This document shows positions 11,985 through 22,797 of a stretch of 64,000 nucleotides of DNA, in pieces (positions within the stretch are counted from its first letter, which is position 1; each line of letters begins with the position of its first letter). Source of the DNA: Lophius americanus (lineage: Eukaryota > Chordata > Actinopteri > Lophiiformes > Lophiidae); NCBI GenBank assembly GCA_037951165.1, contig JBBDHG010000003.1:12622001-12686000 (forward strand), in the 5' to 3' direction. The notes beneath the pieces are model-generated. The model did no database searches and was not told where the DNA came from. It saw only the letters and a program-made list of their open reading frames with translations. A program made the position numbers and the translations under genes.

Positions 11985-13430
11985 ACACCGATCTGGTTTT
12001 AGAAAAAAGCACAGCAATACAACTAGTGCTGCTGCCAAAGTTGTAAATGGCATAATTGAGGTACTGGACTATAAACAATTCTGCATTGCCCTTTTTATTG
12101 ACTTAACCAAGGTTTTGGTACATTTTGCCATCTTTGTTTCCTGGATAGACTCTATGATATCGGGTTATCTGGACTTGTTTTTTGTTGGTTTTCAGACTAC
12201 TTATCTTGTACAACAAAGTTTGTCCACTATGATGGCTCCTCCTCCTTCTTTCTCTCTGTACCAATGGGGGTCCCACATGGTACCATTTTAGCACCACTGG
12301 TGTTTTCCATTTATATAAATGATCTCTGCAATAACTGTGAAATACATCTGTTCACTGTTATGCAGATGGTACAGATAAATATATTGTTCGTCACCTTTCA
12401 GTTTTTCAAACCATTAAACTTCAGTCAGTCAGTTCAGTCTCTACTAACTGGTGTTAAATAAGACAAATACTAGCTAACCTTCTTAACATCTCCACTGCTG
12501 CAGGGGTTGAAATTCATATGGTCACAACATAGAAATATTTAGCTGTTTTCATTGTTCATAACTCATCTTGTCTTGCCTTGTACACAAATTGAATCTTAAA
12601 TTTGATTAAAAATAGTTTTTACCTGGAATAAATCTGTCTTCTCCCTCCCAGTGAGGAAACATCTGACCTTCTGTAATTGTTTTGTCTTTACAGGAGTGTT
12701 GGTACTTGTTATTCATGAACGCAGATGAAGAGTTGTATACCATTGTGCTTTACGATTTGTTACTGACCGTGGATATCACACACACCACGGTACTCTGTAC
12801 ACTGTTGCTAAGCGCCCATCTCATTACAACTCCCGCATAGGTGTTTGTTTATAAATCTCTTATTTGGCTGTTTCCTTTTTATCTTTGTCCATATATCTGT
12901 CAAAACAAAAAGCAATATGGATCACATTCTAAAATATTTTAGGAATGACGGTCCTCAGAGTCAGAACTGAGCCCAGAACAGAAGTTTTTAGATTACCGGC
13001 TCTTTCCTCCTGGAATAATTACAGAAGGAATTGAAACTGTAAGAATTTGTTACTCTGGGGGAGTTTAAATCTATCTTGAAGGATTTGGAAAATATTGCTC
13101 TTGGTCAATGTAGTTGTTACTGAAATGGCACTACTATCCCTCTAAACTTGATTGAATTATTCTTTGATTACTTTTATTCCCTCATATGTGTGTATATATT
13201 CAATGTGTGAGCCCTGAATGAACTGGTGACTCGTCCAGGGTGTACCCCGCCTTCAGCCCCCGCGACCCTGTACGGGATAAATGGTTAAAGAGAATTAGAA
13301 ATTAATATAGTAATATGTAATTGTTGTAAGAATTATTATGCATAGTCTTGGCCGGATTACTTCTGAAAAATAGATTTTTAATCTCAATGAGGCCCTGGTA
13401 AAATAAAATATTAAAAAAAATTCCTAAGAC
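11985..13430 (+). mobile_element. Decayed non-LTR retrotransposon (RT to 3' tail)
   Basis: Plus-strand pieces read HRSGFRKKHSNTT (near 11988), QFCIALFIDLTKV (near 12077), GVPHGTILAPLVFSIYINDL (near 12267), VAKRPSHYNS-like sequence near 12805 and APSSWNN-like sequence near 13000, in the order expected for the reverse transcriptase and C-terminal domain of a Jockey-superfamily LINE (L2/Rex1-like). The YADD box is not intact: the frame after INDL is broken (HLFTVMQM). The 3' end carries GATTTTTAATCTCAATGAGG and an AAATAAAATATT tail near 13400. There are many frameshifts and stops, so it is a pseudogene. A SINE tail is nested at about 13196-13300. Confidence 0.65.
13196..13300 (+). mobile_element. 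SINE tail nested in LINE
   Basis: The phrases GAACTGGTGACTCGTCCAGG, GTGTACCCCGCC and CCCCGCGACCCTGTACGGGA are the 3' part of the common teleost SINE. The LINE 3' tail resumes afterwards, which suggests nesting; alternatively this is a normal part of that LINE's 3' UTR. Confidence 0.5.
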
Positions 13431-13437
13431 CTCCGTG

Positions 13438-13694
13438 TCAATCAATCAATCAATCTTTATTTATATAGCGCCAATTCACAACAACAGTTGTCTCAAGGTG
13501 CTTTCCAGAAAGAGCAGGCCTAGACCAAACTCTTAATATAATTATCTACAGGACCCAACAAATTCCTCCTTGAGCAAACACTTGGCGACAATGCAAGAAA
13601 AAACTGCCCTTTAACGGGCAACGTGTAAGGTTCTAAATGGAACACGTTCTGGAATTCCACAGATATACCCTCACAGAAATGGGCCAACACCCAA
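13438..13694 (-). mobile_element. LINE 3' tail, minus orientation
   Basis: Starts on the plus strand with (ATCA)n and CTTTATTTATATAGCGCC, then AGCACTTGGCGAC-like sequence. On the minus strand this is a retroposon 3' end finishing in TTGATTGATTGAT. The same family is found in the opposite direction at 26655-26905 (TGTCGCCAAGTGCTTGCTCA, TTGGCTCTATATAAAAGATT, TTGATTG). 5'-truncated; no coding sequence. Confidence 0.6.
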
Positions 13695-14385
13695 AGTTCC
13701 TCCAAGAGCTTTCTAGAGGCTCGCTAGGAAGTCACAGAACATCCAATGAAGACAAACAAGGAACTGCAGGCCTCTTTCAACTCAATAAAGGCCAGGGGTC
13801 ATGACTACATTGTTCCAAAAACACGGGGCCAAAATGTTATCATTGGAGAGTGTTTGTGTGAGTAGTGGCGAGGCGAAAGCCACTACTGACCCAGAATATT
13901 AACGCTGCTCTGAATTTACTCACAACCGACTTTGAGGATCCTCATGGCTTCTTGGAAAATCTTCGCTGGACTGATAGGGGGAAAGTTGAACTGTTTAAAG
14001 ACACGGGTCCCGTTCCATCTGGGGCAACCCAAACTCCGCTGGAACAATATTAGATCTATGTTCAAAGATGGAGGTGGCAGTGGAATGTTGTAGACATGCT
14101 TTGCTGCTTCAGGAACAGGATGATCCACCGTCATTGTGTGGAAACATGAATTCTGCTCACCAGCAGAACATTCTGGAGAAATGACAGTTATCAGTTTGTA
14201 AGGTCATGCAGTGAGGCAAGGATCCTAAGAAGGTGACTAAGTCCAACTCTGAAAGGTTAAAGTCCAGTCAAAGTCTGGACCTGAACCCCACTGAGATGCT
14301 GTGGTGTGACTTGAAAAGATCAGCTCATGCTCACAAACCCTCCGATGTGGCTGGGCTGAAATAAAGAAGAGTGGGCCAAAATTTC
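13695..14385 (+). pseudogene. Tc1/mariner transposase relic
   Basis: Central and C-terminal parts of a Tc1-like DDE transposase. Visible in order are VARRKPLL (near 13861), FEDPHGFLENLRWTDRGKVEL (13930-13992), a GGSGML/CFAASGTG-like part near 14075-14110, and LNPTEMLWCDLKRSAH near 14283-14330, the usual C-terminal DLNPxExLW region. The first aspartate (WTD) and the glutamate of the triad can be seen; the middle aspartate region is lost. Frameshifts and a stop in the final helix make it non-functional. The left part near 13725-13830 matches the HTH-to-catalytic linker only loosely. Confidence 0.7.
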
Positions 14386-14706
14386 AGGACCCCCCCACCC
14401 CATCCCCCAATACCGAAGTTTATATCGTTAGGGGTCTTTCATTAAAAACATAAACACAAGCTACTGGAGGTCACTTTATGTCAGAGATTTTTTTTGAAGC
14501 TCATTAGTTTCTGATTCTGCTTTTGAAACTCTGTAATTGCTCCGGTTTTCAGAGGTAGACTGGTTAAAGGGAAACAGAGCCGTCTTTCTGCTGGGAGTTA
14601 TTTGTTGCAATCAATCTCTGCCTGCCTCTAGGATGCCCTGTCACAAGGCATTCATGTGAGCTGCTAGAACCACCAGATGCATCAATGGATTCTAGCACCG
14701 AGCGGC

Positions 14707-14802
14707 TGACTGCTGCTCGGATACATAAGCAGGCCTATTGACTGCTGTTCGGATTCATAAGCCGCGTGATTGACTGCTGTTGGCACAATAGCTGCCAACG
14801 GC
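14707..14802 (+). repeat. Three-unit 32-bp tandem repeat
   Basis: TGACTGCTG starts at 14707, 14739 and 14771, an exact 32-bp period, each followed by (C/T)GGAT(A/T)CATAAGC or a diverged version of it in the last unit. Too short for a minisatellite locus; a local duplication. Confidence 0.6.
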
Positions 14803-15260
14803 GCAAGTGGTGGCTGACAAACGATAGAGTTGAGTTGGCGGCGAGGGAAATTACCTCGACTCTCTGCGAGGCCACCCGGCAATCATCCCACATCCCTATG
14901 TCTTTCTCAGTGCCTTTTTACTGCCACACTCAATCACTGACAAACAGATAACACGACCGACACCCCGGCAAACACACAGCAGGCTCTCCGGTGCGCCCAT
15001 AGACACCTAGATGATCATCAACATGTGTAAGTTATTCATCTAGCCACGTTACGCACCATTTAATATTATGAAATTAATGCAGCCGCAGTATATGAAGAGG
15101 GAAAAAAAAAGTAATTACTATTCTGTGCATTCTGGCTTCAAATGTAATTGTTCTTCAGGGAACCTAATCACTAATGCTGACCATTTGAGTCAATTTGCAT
15201 TACGATTTAATTGACTGTACAGCAGCCAGGTGGCAACCATTATCAGGAGAGGGAGGAGAC

Positions 15261-15288
15261 AAAGCAGCATGCCTCAGCATGCTGCTTT
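15261..15288. repeat. Perfect 12-bp inverted repeat
   Basis: AAAGCAGCATGC at 15261-15272 and GCATGCTGCTTT at 15277-15288 with a four-base loop. It could form a small hairpin in RNA or a dyad protein site. Chance is possible but a perfect 12-bp arm is uncommon. Confidence 0.7.
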
Positions 15289-15616
15289 TCAAAGTCAATA
15301 AAGAGGAAAATGTCCTATGTGAGGGGCTGCAAGCTCCTCCTAGCCTGTTATTAGTATTATGCTACGCCTAGAAGAAGAAGAAGAAGAAGCAGCCCATATT
15401 TCTCATCTACAATCATACAAGTAGTACAACACAGAGAAATTGGTTTCCTGCATCTCACCCATCTCTGAGGAGCTGTGGGAAGCTATCTGCAGCGCCCGGG
15501 GATGACACGAGGATGAGGGGGATAGGGGTGCCGTACATCCAACACATTTAATTCTGGAGCAAAACATGTTGCTTCAGAATGAAATATAGAGAGCTGAATT
15601 ATTTTATTTGACATTT

Positions 15617-15860
15617 TTCCAACAGTGGTCTCACAGCAGGAAGGTTACAGGTTCAAATCCTCATCCTGCATTGGGGACTGTTGGAGTTTAAATGTTCTCC
15701 ATGCGCTTGAGTGGGTTCCCTCCAAGTTCTCCGACTTCCTTCCACGTTCCAAGAACATGCAGTATAATGAATTGGTGACTCTGCGTTGCCAGTGTGTGTG
15801 GTTGTCTCTGTGTCTGTGTCGGTCTGGACTCCTCGACTGTATGAATATTTAAGGCAGCCA
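15617..15860 (+). mobile_element. tRNA-like SINE
   Basis: Has a B-box-like GGTTCAAATCC near 15651, then GTTCTCC, GTGGGTTCCCTCC, CTCCGACTTCCTTCCACG and a GAATTGGTGACTCTGCGTTG segment, the body order of the teleost SINE at 50471-50702. It is diverged. Confidence 0.6.
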
Positions 15861-16200
15861 GTAGTAGTAGTAATATTAGTAATAGTAGTATTGGAATAAA
15901 AACAATAGAAGTAGAACATTTCTTTGCAACTTGATTGTTGGATGTATTTGACATGTGACTTGATGTGTCTGTGGTATGTTACTTGATGGCTTTTATGTCC
16001 TTGACGTGTGACTTTCTGTCTTTGTGGATTGTAACTTGATTGTTTTGATGTCTTTGACACATGATTTGATGTCTCTGATTTGACCTGAGGTTTTTGGTGT
16101 TTTTGTGACTTGTAACTAGATAGTTTAGATGTTTTAGAGATATGACTTTGTCTTTCATGCCTTTGAGGCAAATAACTTGATGGCTTTGGTCTTGGAAATT
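15853..16200. repeat. Repeat with degenerate GACTTGATG-type minisatellite
   Basis: A TAGTAGTAGTAATATTAG head is followed by many imperfect units built on ACTTGATG(T/G)CTTTGA and GACATGTGAC, giving an open frame on the minus strand (15653-16213) whose peptide is correspondingly repetitive (repeated SHISK/SSYK-type words). The frame is a by-product of the repeat rather than a gene. A related copy is at 21775-22062. Confidence 0.6.
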
Positions 16201-17321
16201 GCATCTTTGCCATAGTTTCAGAATAAGTACTTATTTTTTTGCGGGTTTTTGAAATTTTTACAAAAAAACATTTTGAAAAGTCTTACTAAAACTCATATCA
16301 GAGTTGCCCCGGTTAAATTTCACATTTTGATATATAATTTTCATATATGCTGTAAAAGCTGTGACATAAGATACACACACAAATGATCCAGGAGAAAGCA
16401 CTTTATGAATTTCTGCACACTCAGGCACAGAGACAATGTTTCATTTGCATTGACCTTCTCCAAGATACTCTTTAATGCCAGCTTAAAACCCTTCCTCATT
16501 ATAAATTCTTGTTATAATAAAGAGGGAAAAAATCATATCATTGCTGGAAAGGGATCAAGTTATAGGTCATCATCTCCAAAGCATTTATCCAAAACAATAT
16601 ATTTTAGCTCTAATAGAGGTGAATATGTGGTTCTAAAATTCCCAGAGGTGTGAACATGAGTGACGTGTGTCTGTTTGGACCCCATGCTGAACTGGTGAAT
16701 AGTGATCCCTATCCCAAGTTCAAATTTTCTTTATCCAGATGATGTTGTACCAAAACAATGCTACATTTTCTTCTTTCATGATTTACGAGTACCGATAATC
16801 AGTTTCTTGCAGGTGTTATCAGGTTAGTGTGAAAACCGTTGGTCACTCAAGTAAAAGGGTAAATGCATAAGATAAAATAATAATGTGATTTTACAAGTGA
16901 TAAGAAAATAGTTAACTAATTGAACTTTTTTCTACTTTGAGTATTTCACACATTTTAACCTCACCTTGTATTGAAAATCTTAACGATTTTCCCAAAATCC
17001 AAATTAACCAAAAAAACGCAGACAGTTGTTGGATTTGTGCACAAAGAATCAAATAATATTCAGGAGGAAGTGTAAACGTTGTGGGTCAAGTAATAATATG
17101 ATAAAAAGTTTTGCAGATTTGATATGTATAGAAAATCCTTTTTAAAAAACTTTCAACCAAACTTCATTAAAAAAATGCATAAATAGAAAAGTTTGAATTA
17201 ATTCCACAAAGTATCAAAGAGTCATCATAATAGAGAAATTAGTTGTGAAAACAAAAACAGGATCACCTGCATGGAAACTGACTGCGGTAAACAGGAAACA
17301 ACCCAACCTATTTCCTATTTG
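16201..17321. other. Unannotated AT-rich stretch
   Basis: No recognisable gene or repeat. An open frame of 82 codons at 16405-16653 has no features. Confidence 0.5.
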
Positions 17322-17400
17322 GTGACTAGCTCAGGGTGTACACTCTCACCTCTGGTACCCATTCTGAAACCCTGAACAGCACATTGACTGGATGGATTCC
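17322..17400 (+). mobile_element. SINE tail, degraded
   Basis: Resembles the 3' part of the SINE family (TTGGTGACTAGCTCAGGGTG, then CTGAAACCCTGAACAGCA and a GGATGGATTCC end). Confidence 0.4.
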
Positions 17401-18390
17401 TTTAACAAAATTTTCTACACTTTTTCAGTTCCATGGATAATATTCGGATTTGGACTGGTTGCTTTCTTTGCAGTCTCACATTTCCTCATCTCACAAACAA
17501 TTTGCAGCACTGGATGCAGCAACGTGTCTCAGAAAGGAGGCGACTGATGGAAAGGAAACAGTCTATATCCAAATATTCACACACAGTCTGTGAGCTTCTC
17601 CATCTTAACTGTCCCTCAGTCTCTCTCAAGGCAATTTCCCAGCTGAAAGTCTGGACCAAGATTTGTGTTTTTCTTACACTGTCGACTTTTGGTCGAGTTG
17701 AACTGAAGAACCAGATTTGGTAAAGCTAAAACCTGCAGGTATCATCTGTGAGGGCGGGGTCTCCCTTCACCTGATGATTGATTGGCTTGTAAACCACTAT
17801 AATAATAATGATGGCATTTCATTGTACGAACCTGGACTGTTCCACCGGATGAATCCATAAGATACAACCAGTAGCAGAAAGATTAGTTGTATTGAAGTAA
17901 ATACAATAGGAATATAAAAACATTTGAAGTTTGAGGTAGATTGGATGATCACATTTTGATGATGTTACATGTTTCACGTTCTGAACTCCCCCCTCTGACA
18001 GGAGGCTAAGGTCAATATGGACCAAAAACAAAAAATAGCTTCTTCCTATCTGCTGTTGGACTCCTAACAATGTTTTTTTTGATGTTCCTTTGGAGTTTGG
18101 GCAGGGTTCCCACTATTTCTTTGGAACAAATTTCCATGACTTGTCCAGGACATTTCCAGTGATTATCTAGCTGTTACAATATGACACACAGGTTATGATG
18201 CACTGCACAAATGCATCCCCCGTGCCCCTGATGCGTTGGAGATGTGTCATTGTTTGAAAGGTGCAATGTAAATCAAATTTGACTGATTGGTAGCTGTGAT
18301 GCTAATCTAACAATATTACCTTCCATTCAACTAAGCTTACAACATTAGCATGAAGAACTCCCTGAGCAAAAAATGCACAAGCAGATTTAT
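17401..18390. other. Unannotated stretch
   Basis: Short frames only. The phrase GCAGGGTTCCCACTATTTC at 18102 recalls a frequent teleost DNA-transposon terminal phrase, but a partner end is not seen. Confidence 0.4.
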
Positions 18391-18531
18391 AAAGTTGTGA
18401 TTTCTGGATGTGGCGAAAGAGGACATGCAGTTGGTTGGTGTGATGGAGGAAGATGCAGAGGACAGGGCAAGATAGAAACAAATGATCCGCTGTAGCCAAC
18501 CCTGAAGGGGAACAACCAAAAGAAGAAGACA
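18391..18531 (+). mobile_element. RTE-like ORF C-terminus and 3' end
   Basis: GAAAGAGGACATGCAGTTGG, GATGGAGGAAGATGCAGAGG, then GATCCGCTGTAGCCAACC, GGGGAACAACC and AAAAGAAGAAGA form the usual end of a teleost RTE-like LINE: the last codons followed immediately by the CGCTGTGGCGACC tail. 5'-truncated. Confidence 0.6.
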
Positions 18532-19283
18532 AAATGTATAAAGAATTGGGGGATAAAAGACAAAAAATATATAATAAATACCAATACATTCCGGGGTGCA
18601 ACTCAATACTTCACACATATACTTTTTAGCAGATGGGTAGGACAGGGATAAGCGTGTGGGCAAAAGGGAGAAATACAAAAGGGGGTCATGGGAACAAGGA
18701 ACAATTCACTGGGACAAATATCTACAAGAAAAGCAATAAAAACAACTAAGAGCAACTACATATACATAGATATATATGTACATGCAAACCCACATATACG
18801 TACACACATCAAGATTACATTCTTAACTATATCCCTTTGCGTTCACTTGATTGTGAGTGCGTGCGGTCGGTCTGTGTGAGTGAAAAAAAAGCGTCACTAG
18901 AATTGGATTCAAGTGGGGGGTCATCACAACCCCACGCCGACCCCCAATAGTAGGACTGGAGGCCATATGCCCCCAGGCGAACCGCACGCCTGCCCAAGGG
19001 AAAGCCAGCCAGGGGCCACAGAGGAAGCACCCTGGCCAAGAGCAAGCCCACAGAAGGACAAGATAAAGAGGACACCCGGTCCGACCAGTGGCCAGCACCC
19101 CCCAGAGTGAGACCTGATCCAACATTCCCAAGACCAACTCACACACGTCCAAACCCCTGGCGCGAGGCCGGCCAGGCAACGGCGATGACCCCTCCGATAC
19201 CCAGCCCCAAGAGGTCAGAACGAGGGCCCCCTCAGGGGGCCAAATAGGGAGCACTCACCGCCAGGGCTCAAACTGCAGGGGAT
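18532..19283. repeat. GC-rich repeat block
   Basis: From about 18905 the sequence changes abruptly to C/G-rich DNA with phrases such as CTGGCGCGAGGCCGGCCAGG, GATGACCCCTCCGATACCCA and AGGGCCCCCTCAGGGGGCC. I recall similar blocks as dispersed fish repeats. Open frames on both strands (up to 143 codons, 18823-19254 minus) are composition artefacts: rich in W, G, P and without domains. The preceding AT-rich part with ATATATGTACATG may belong to the same element. Confidence 0.5.
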
Positions 19284-19313
19284 CAAGGTAGACTGTCAAT
19301 GCAGTCTACCTTG
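19284..19313. repeat. Perfect 12-bp hairpin
   Basis: CAAGGTAGACTG at 19284-19295 and CAGTCTACCTTG at 19302-19313, six-base loop TCAATG. It lies exactly between the GC-rich block and the pogo-like relic, so it may mark an element end. Confidence 0.7.
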
Positions 19314-19315
19314 TC

Positions 19316-19725
19316 AGCAGGAGACGTGGATAAGCGATGGAAGCGCTTAAAAAAATGTCAAGCATTTGGCTAGAAGATAAGCAACAGCGTGGGGTACCGC
19401 TAAACGTCATGCTGATCCAAGAGGTGGCTTTTCTCTGACTTGTAAGCCAAACATGGTGAACATGCAGTGGATGTGTATTTTTTATTTTTGCGAGCCGTGG
19501 ATGGTTCCAACACTTCAAAGATTGTGCCAACCTCCATAATAAGATGGGGAGAGGCAAGGCAGCGAGTACTGAAGCAGTAGATGCTATTGAGTTCCTTGAG
19601 ATTGAAGTTATCAAGGTGAGTTTCTGCCCCAGGAAATTGTCAATGACGATGGAAAAGGCCTTTATAGATAAAGATGTGGGATAGAACCTACATCAGCAAG
19701 AACGAAAAAATAATGTTGGCTTATA
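19316..19725 (+). pseudogene. pogo/Tigger-like transposase relic
   Basis: Frameshifted pieces resemble the jerky/CENP-B/Tigger transposase N-terminal half: LWLEDKQQRGVPLNVMLIQE (WxED...PLS..LIQ, near 19369-19425), RGWFQHFKDCANLHNK (GWFxRFKxRxNLHN, near 19495-19545), KAASTEAVDAIEF (EAAsAD..AA..F, near 19556-19595), and a distant match to the DETGLFWK..RTYISK region near 19660-19715 (NLHQQERKN for RTYISKNEK). Several indels; the catalytic DDE part is missing beyond 19725. Confidence 0.6.
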
Positions 19726-20105
19726 AAACAATGAACTATGGGTTGATTCTGAAATAGTTGAAATAGTAAATGGGTGATCCAACCTGGGTACAGGTACCAT
19801 CTTGTAGCCCTGATGGAGGTGTACAGTGGTCCTGTTGGTCAGATTCTGACCTGTGAATAGAGGTAAAAAGTGTAAAAGACCATGGAATAGCTGGTTCCTC
19901 TGATTTCCTGACTGTTTGATCTGGTAAAGACAATGATTGGCAGTATTGGAGCAGAAACTGTCTAACTTTAAACAGTTAAGAAACCCTATAAATATATATT
20001 ACTATGACATCAGAATATGTTCCACGTCTGGATGTGCTCATTAAAGTGACATCATCATCAGACCAGATACCTTCTGAAGAGCTGCATTCTGGATCCTTGG
20101 CTCTA
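19726..20105 (+). repeat. Dispersed repeat, copy 1 (partner at 50985-51290)
   Basis: Shares with 50985-51290 the ordered phrases ACCATCTTGTAGCCCTG/ACCATCTTCTACCCTG, TGTTTGATCTG, CTAACTTTAAACAG, GACATCAGAATATGTT, GTCTGGATGTGCTCA and GAGCTGCATTCTG. No coding potential. Family unknown. Confidence 0.5.
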
Positions 20106-20570
20106 GTTAGACTGAAATATTAATAATAATCTGATTTTATACTCAAATATCGTGACATTTCATGGACTAAATCTTGAATATTATGAGATTTTCCCTTCAT
20201 TGTAATGAGACAAAAACAAAATTTGTTTGACTAATAATTGATTTTTCGTTGACATGATCACATGACTAATTATGATAAAAGCTATTTTTGGCTGAGAATA
20301 AAAATGAAAATACATATTTGCATTTATTCTGATTAGATGGTTGATGCAGAACAACAAGGCTGGAGAACAATGGCCCGTCCTGTCGAGGCTGGCTACCGGA
20401 GTTGCGTTGCAACATCGAGCCTTAGACTGGTTTAACAGCTGACAATCCACGGTCAGACCCTAGACCAGATCAAGGATACTCTGCAGACAGTGATTATTGA
20501 TGGGGAACAAAGACCACTCCTGGGCTACAAGAGGATAGGGACACACACCTTCGTCACAAGCCACAAGAGG
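20106..20570. other. Unannotated stretch
   Basis: AT-rich; short minus-strand frame at 20181-20450 without features. Confidence 0.45.
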
Positions 20571-20805
20571 ATCACAGGCCCCTAAGTCTGGATAAATGAG
20601 GAGGGTTGCGTCAGGAAAGGCATCCAGCAGAAAACCTATGCCAAATCTAAATATGGATAAAAGTAATTCCAAACTGGATTGGCTGGGGCTCTGGTAAAGA
20701 AATAGTTTCACTGGAACTGTTAACAAGCAGGTTGCCATTTTATGGATTAACAAGCAGGTTGCCATCTTATGGATTGAAACAAATGATCTGTTGTGGTGAC
20801 CTCAC
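20571..20805 (+). mobile_element. RTE-like 3' end with 27-bp duplication
   Basis: Has GAGGAGGGTTGCGTCAGG, GGCATCCAGCAGAAAACC, GGATTGGCTGGGGCTCTGG and ATGATCTGTTGTGGTGACC, the same plan as 2869-3107. Inside it a 27-bp unit beginning AACAAGCAGGTTGCC is tandemly doubled (20722-20748 and 20749-20775, one mismatch). Confidence 0.6.
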
Positions 20806-21774
20806 AATACCAAGAATGCCTACCTCTGGGTAAGATGTCATGCTAATCTCCACATTAGTTTTTCCATAATCTTTCTAAAAGACAGAGACAGACAGATGGA
20901 TGAACAGATGGAGAAAAAAAAAAAAATCCTCCTCCCTTGGTGGAGCAAATGAATCTCTTCATCTCCTCTTTATCTTTATTTTATTGCTGGGGGATTTCTG
21001 ATTAATCTAATAATCATCGTAATAGTTGTCCACTCATTAAATTCCATACAATAATGTACCACCTAAGGTTAAGGGCGTCCTAGCGATAGAGAACAGAGGT
21101 CTTTCCATTATGGAACCATTTACCCCAACACAATGGGCTAATTGTTTCATTAAGATGGTGAAGCACGGTGACCCTTTGGGATTTGCCATTGGATGCTGGC
21201 TGTAGCTAATTAATGTTTCGTTTTTTAACGAGGCTCCCCTGAGGCCTCCTTATTAACCGAGCCGTCAGTTGAAGTAATCTAAGCGTGACCCATAAACCTA
21301 TAACATTCTGTTACAGCTTAAAATGTTGTTGTTGGACTCCAGGCCAGATAATAAGTTGTACAATATCATGATGTGCTTATTTTTCTCCCCCCCTGGTAAT
21401 ATTCCTCATTTTTCATCTGGCTTACTCCTAAACCTCTATTATCATAAAGCATGGACATTGGCTCAATATGATGGACTCATCACTTTTTTTTTTTCGCGGC
21501 AGCCAATTTAACTTATTCACTACAACTGCAGAGATGTCAAACGGACAGATAGCCACGTTGCATCAAAGCAACTTTCCCTCCATTCATCTGAGGAGAATGA
21601 GCATCATGTCTGCAAAGACATATGTGGCAGCAAATATCTCAGTACGTACAGCTTTGAGTCTCACAATAGTTTTACCTAAGCCAGCCATTGCCAAACATAA
21701 GAATGAAAATCTGAAGACGTGATAACATTTGCCTAGTGGGGGAACTGACGCTCCTATATGGGCCTGAACTGTTT
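20806..21774. other. Gene-free stretch with possible conserved noncoding element
   Basis: About 21060-21300 is complex, non-repetitive sequence with TAGCTAATTAATGTTTCG (homeodomain-type core TAATTA) and no open frame, and could be a conserved enhancer. The rest is unrecognised. Confidence 0.35.
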
Positions 21775-22062
21775 CAGTGTAGGAAAAAAAAAAAAGTACA
21801 TTTAGTAGGAAAAGTAATTTTAGTAACAGTAGTTTTGGAGTAACTACAAATGAAGAAGAAAAATCCCCATTGTTCCTGGACCAGGAACAGGTGAAGCTTG
21901 TAACTTGAGGTCTTTAATGTATTTGAAAAATGTGACTTGATGACTATAATGTTTCTTTGACATTCAAATTTAGGTCTTTGATGTCTTTGTGACATGTAAC
22001 TTCCTGGCTTTCATATCTATGACATGAATCCTGTGGTCTTTGATGACTGTGCCATGTAGTTT
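21775..22062. repeat. Minisatellite-bearing repeat, copy 2
   Basis: Same plan as 15853-16200: AGTAGGAAAAGTAATTTTAG / AACAGTAGTTTTGGAGTAAC head, then CTTGTAACTTGAGGTCTTTA, GTGACTTGATGACTATAATG and GTCTTTGATGTCTTTGTGAC units. Fewer units than copy 1. Confidence 0.55.
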
Positions 22063-22235
22063 TTTTGTTGTTGCATTTTTGGGCGAAGATGTTCTGAGAA
22101 TCATTAATTTAAGAGATATTAGAGAAGCCCTGATCAAGCTTCACGTTCTCATGGATAATTTTCATAAGTGCTTTGAGATGATACACATGTCTGAAAAAAA
22201 AACCCAGTTAGAATGTAACTGAATTGTAGTCAGCT

Positions 22236-22365
22236 TACTGTCGTTATTTATGTTTGGGTGCTTATAGGTATGTTGTTCGGATGTATTGTGCTACTGTATA
22301 TGCCTCCTAATTGCCCCTCAGGGAAAAATAAAGTGATTTGAATTGAATGAATTGAATTGAAATAA
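22236..22365 (+). mobile_element. LINE 3' tail with (AATTG)n
   Basis: TGCCTCCTAATTGCCCCTCA followed by AATAAAGTGATTTGAATTG and repeated GAATTGAA is the typical teleost LINE 3' end with polyadenylation signal and short terminal repeat. No coding part remains. Confidence 0.5.
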
Positions 22366-22797
22366 CTCCATGTTTTCAGATCCACAAGCCTTCAATAAGA
22401 TGATTTCTTTCCTTATTTTGAATTAAATAAATAGAACACTTAAGGGCCGTTTACTCGAAAACTGTTTTCTTATAAAAGGATAAACTTTTATTTCATTTTG
22501 GTAATGGCACTGCAGGGGCCTGTAATGGCTAACTTTTGAAGAAATGTCCCAGTGTGAACATTTTTGTCTCCCCAGAAGACTGGAAAAGGTCGCAGACCCA
22601 CTTCAGTTTCACATCTGTTGTGAAAACTTCCTTAAAGATTTGTCTGTAAAGATTTTTTTGCAAAACATTCTTTACAGAGAAATCTTCAAAGATTTTTTTT
22701 GTTTTCGGTCAGCTAAGAATGTCACGATATTCTGAACGTTAAAAAGGACTGGACCAATGTCCCGATCTGTAAACAGTTCTATGAGTAACCAGCCCTT
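22366..22797. other. Unannotated stretch
   Basis: No gene or named repeat seen; the end adjoins modular repeat copy 4. Confidence 0.45.

Larger units (their letters stand above)
14386..15616. other. Gene-free stretch with short repeats and possible conserved element
   Basis: Contains a 32-bp three-unit tandem repeat at 14707-14802, a (GAA)n run at 15370-15389, a perfect 12-bp hairpin at 15261-15288, and a homeodomain-site-rich segment at about 15130-15250 that looks like vertebrate conserved noncoding DNA. No coding gene recognised. Confidence 0.45.

Noticed and set aside
15653..16213. 186-codon minus-strand open frame
   Set aside because: It runs through a degenerate minisatellite and part of a SINE; its repetitive peptide follows from the DNA repeat.
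18823..19254. 143-codon minus-strand frame in the GC-rich block
   Set aside because: High GC lowers stop frequency; overlapping frames exist on both strands and none has a motif.
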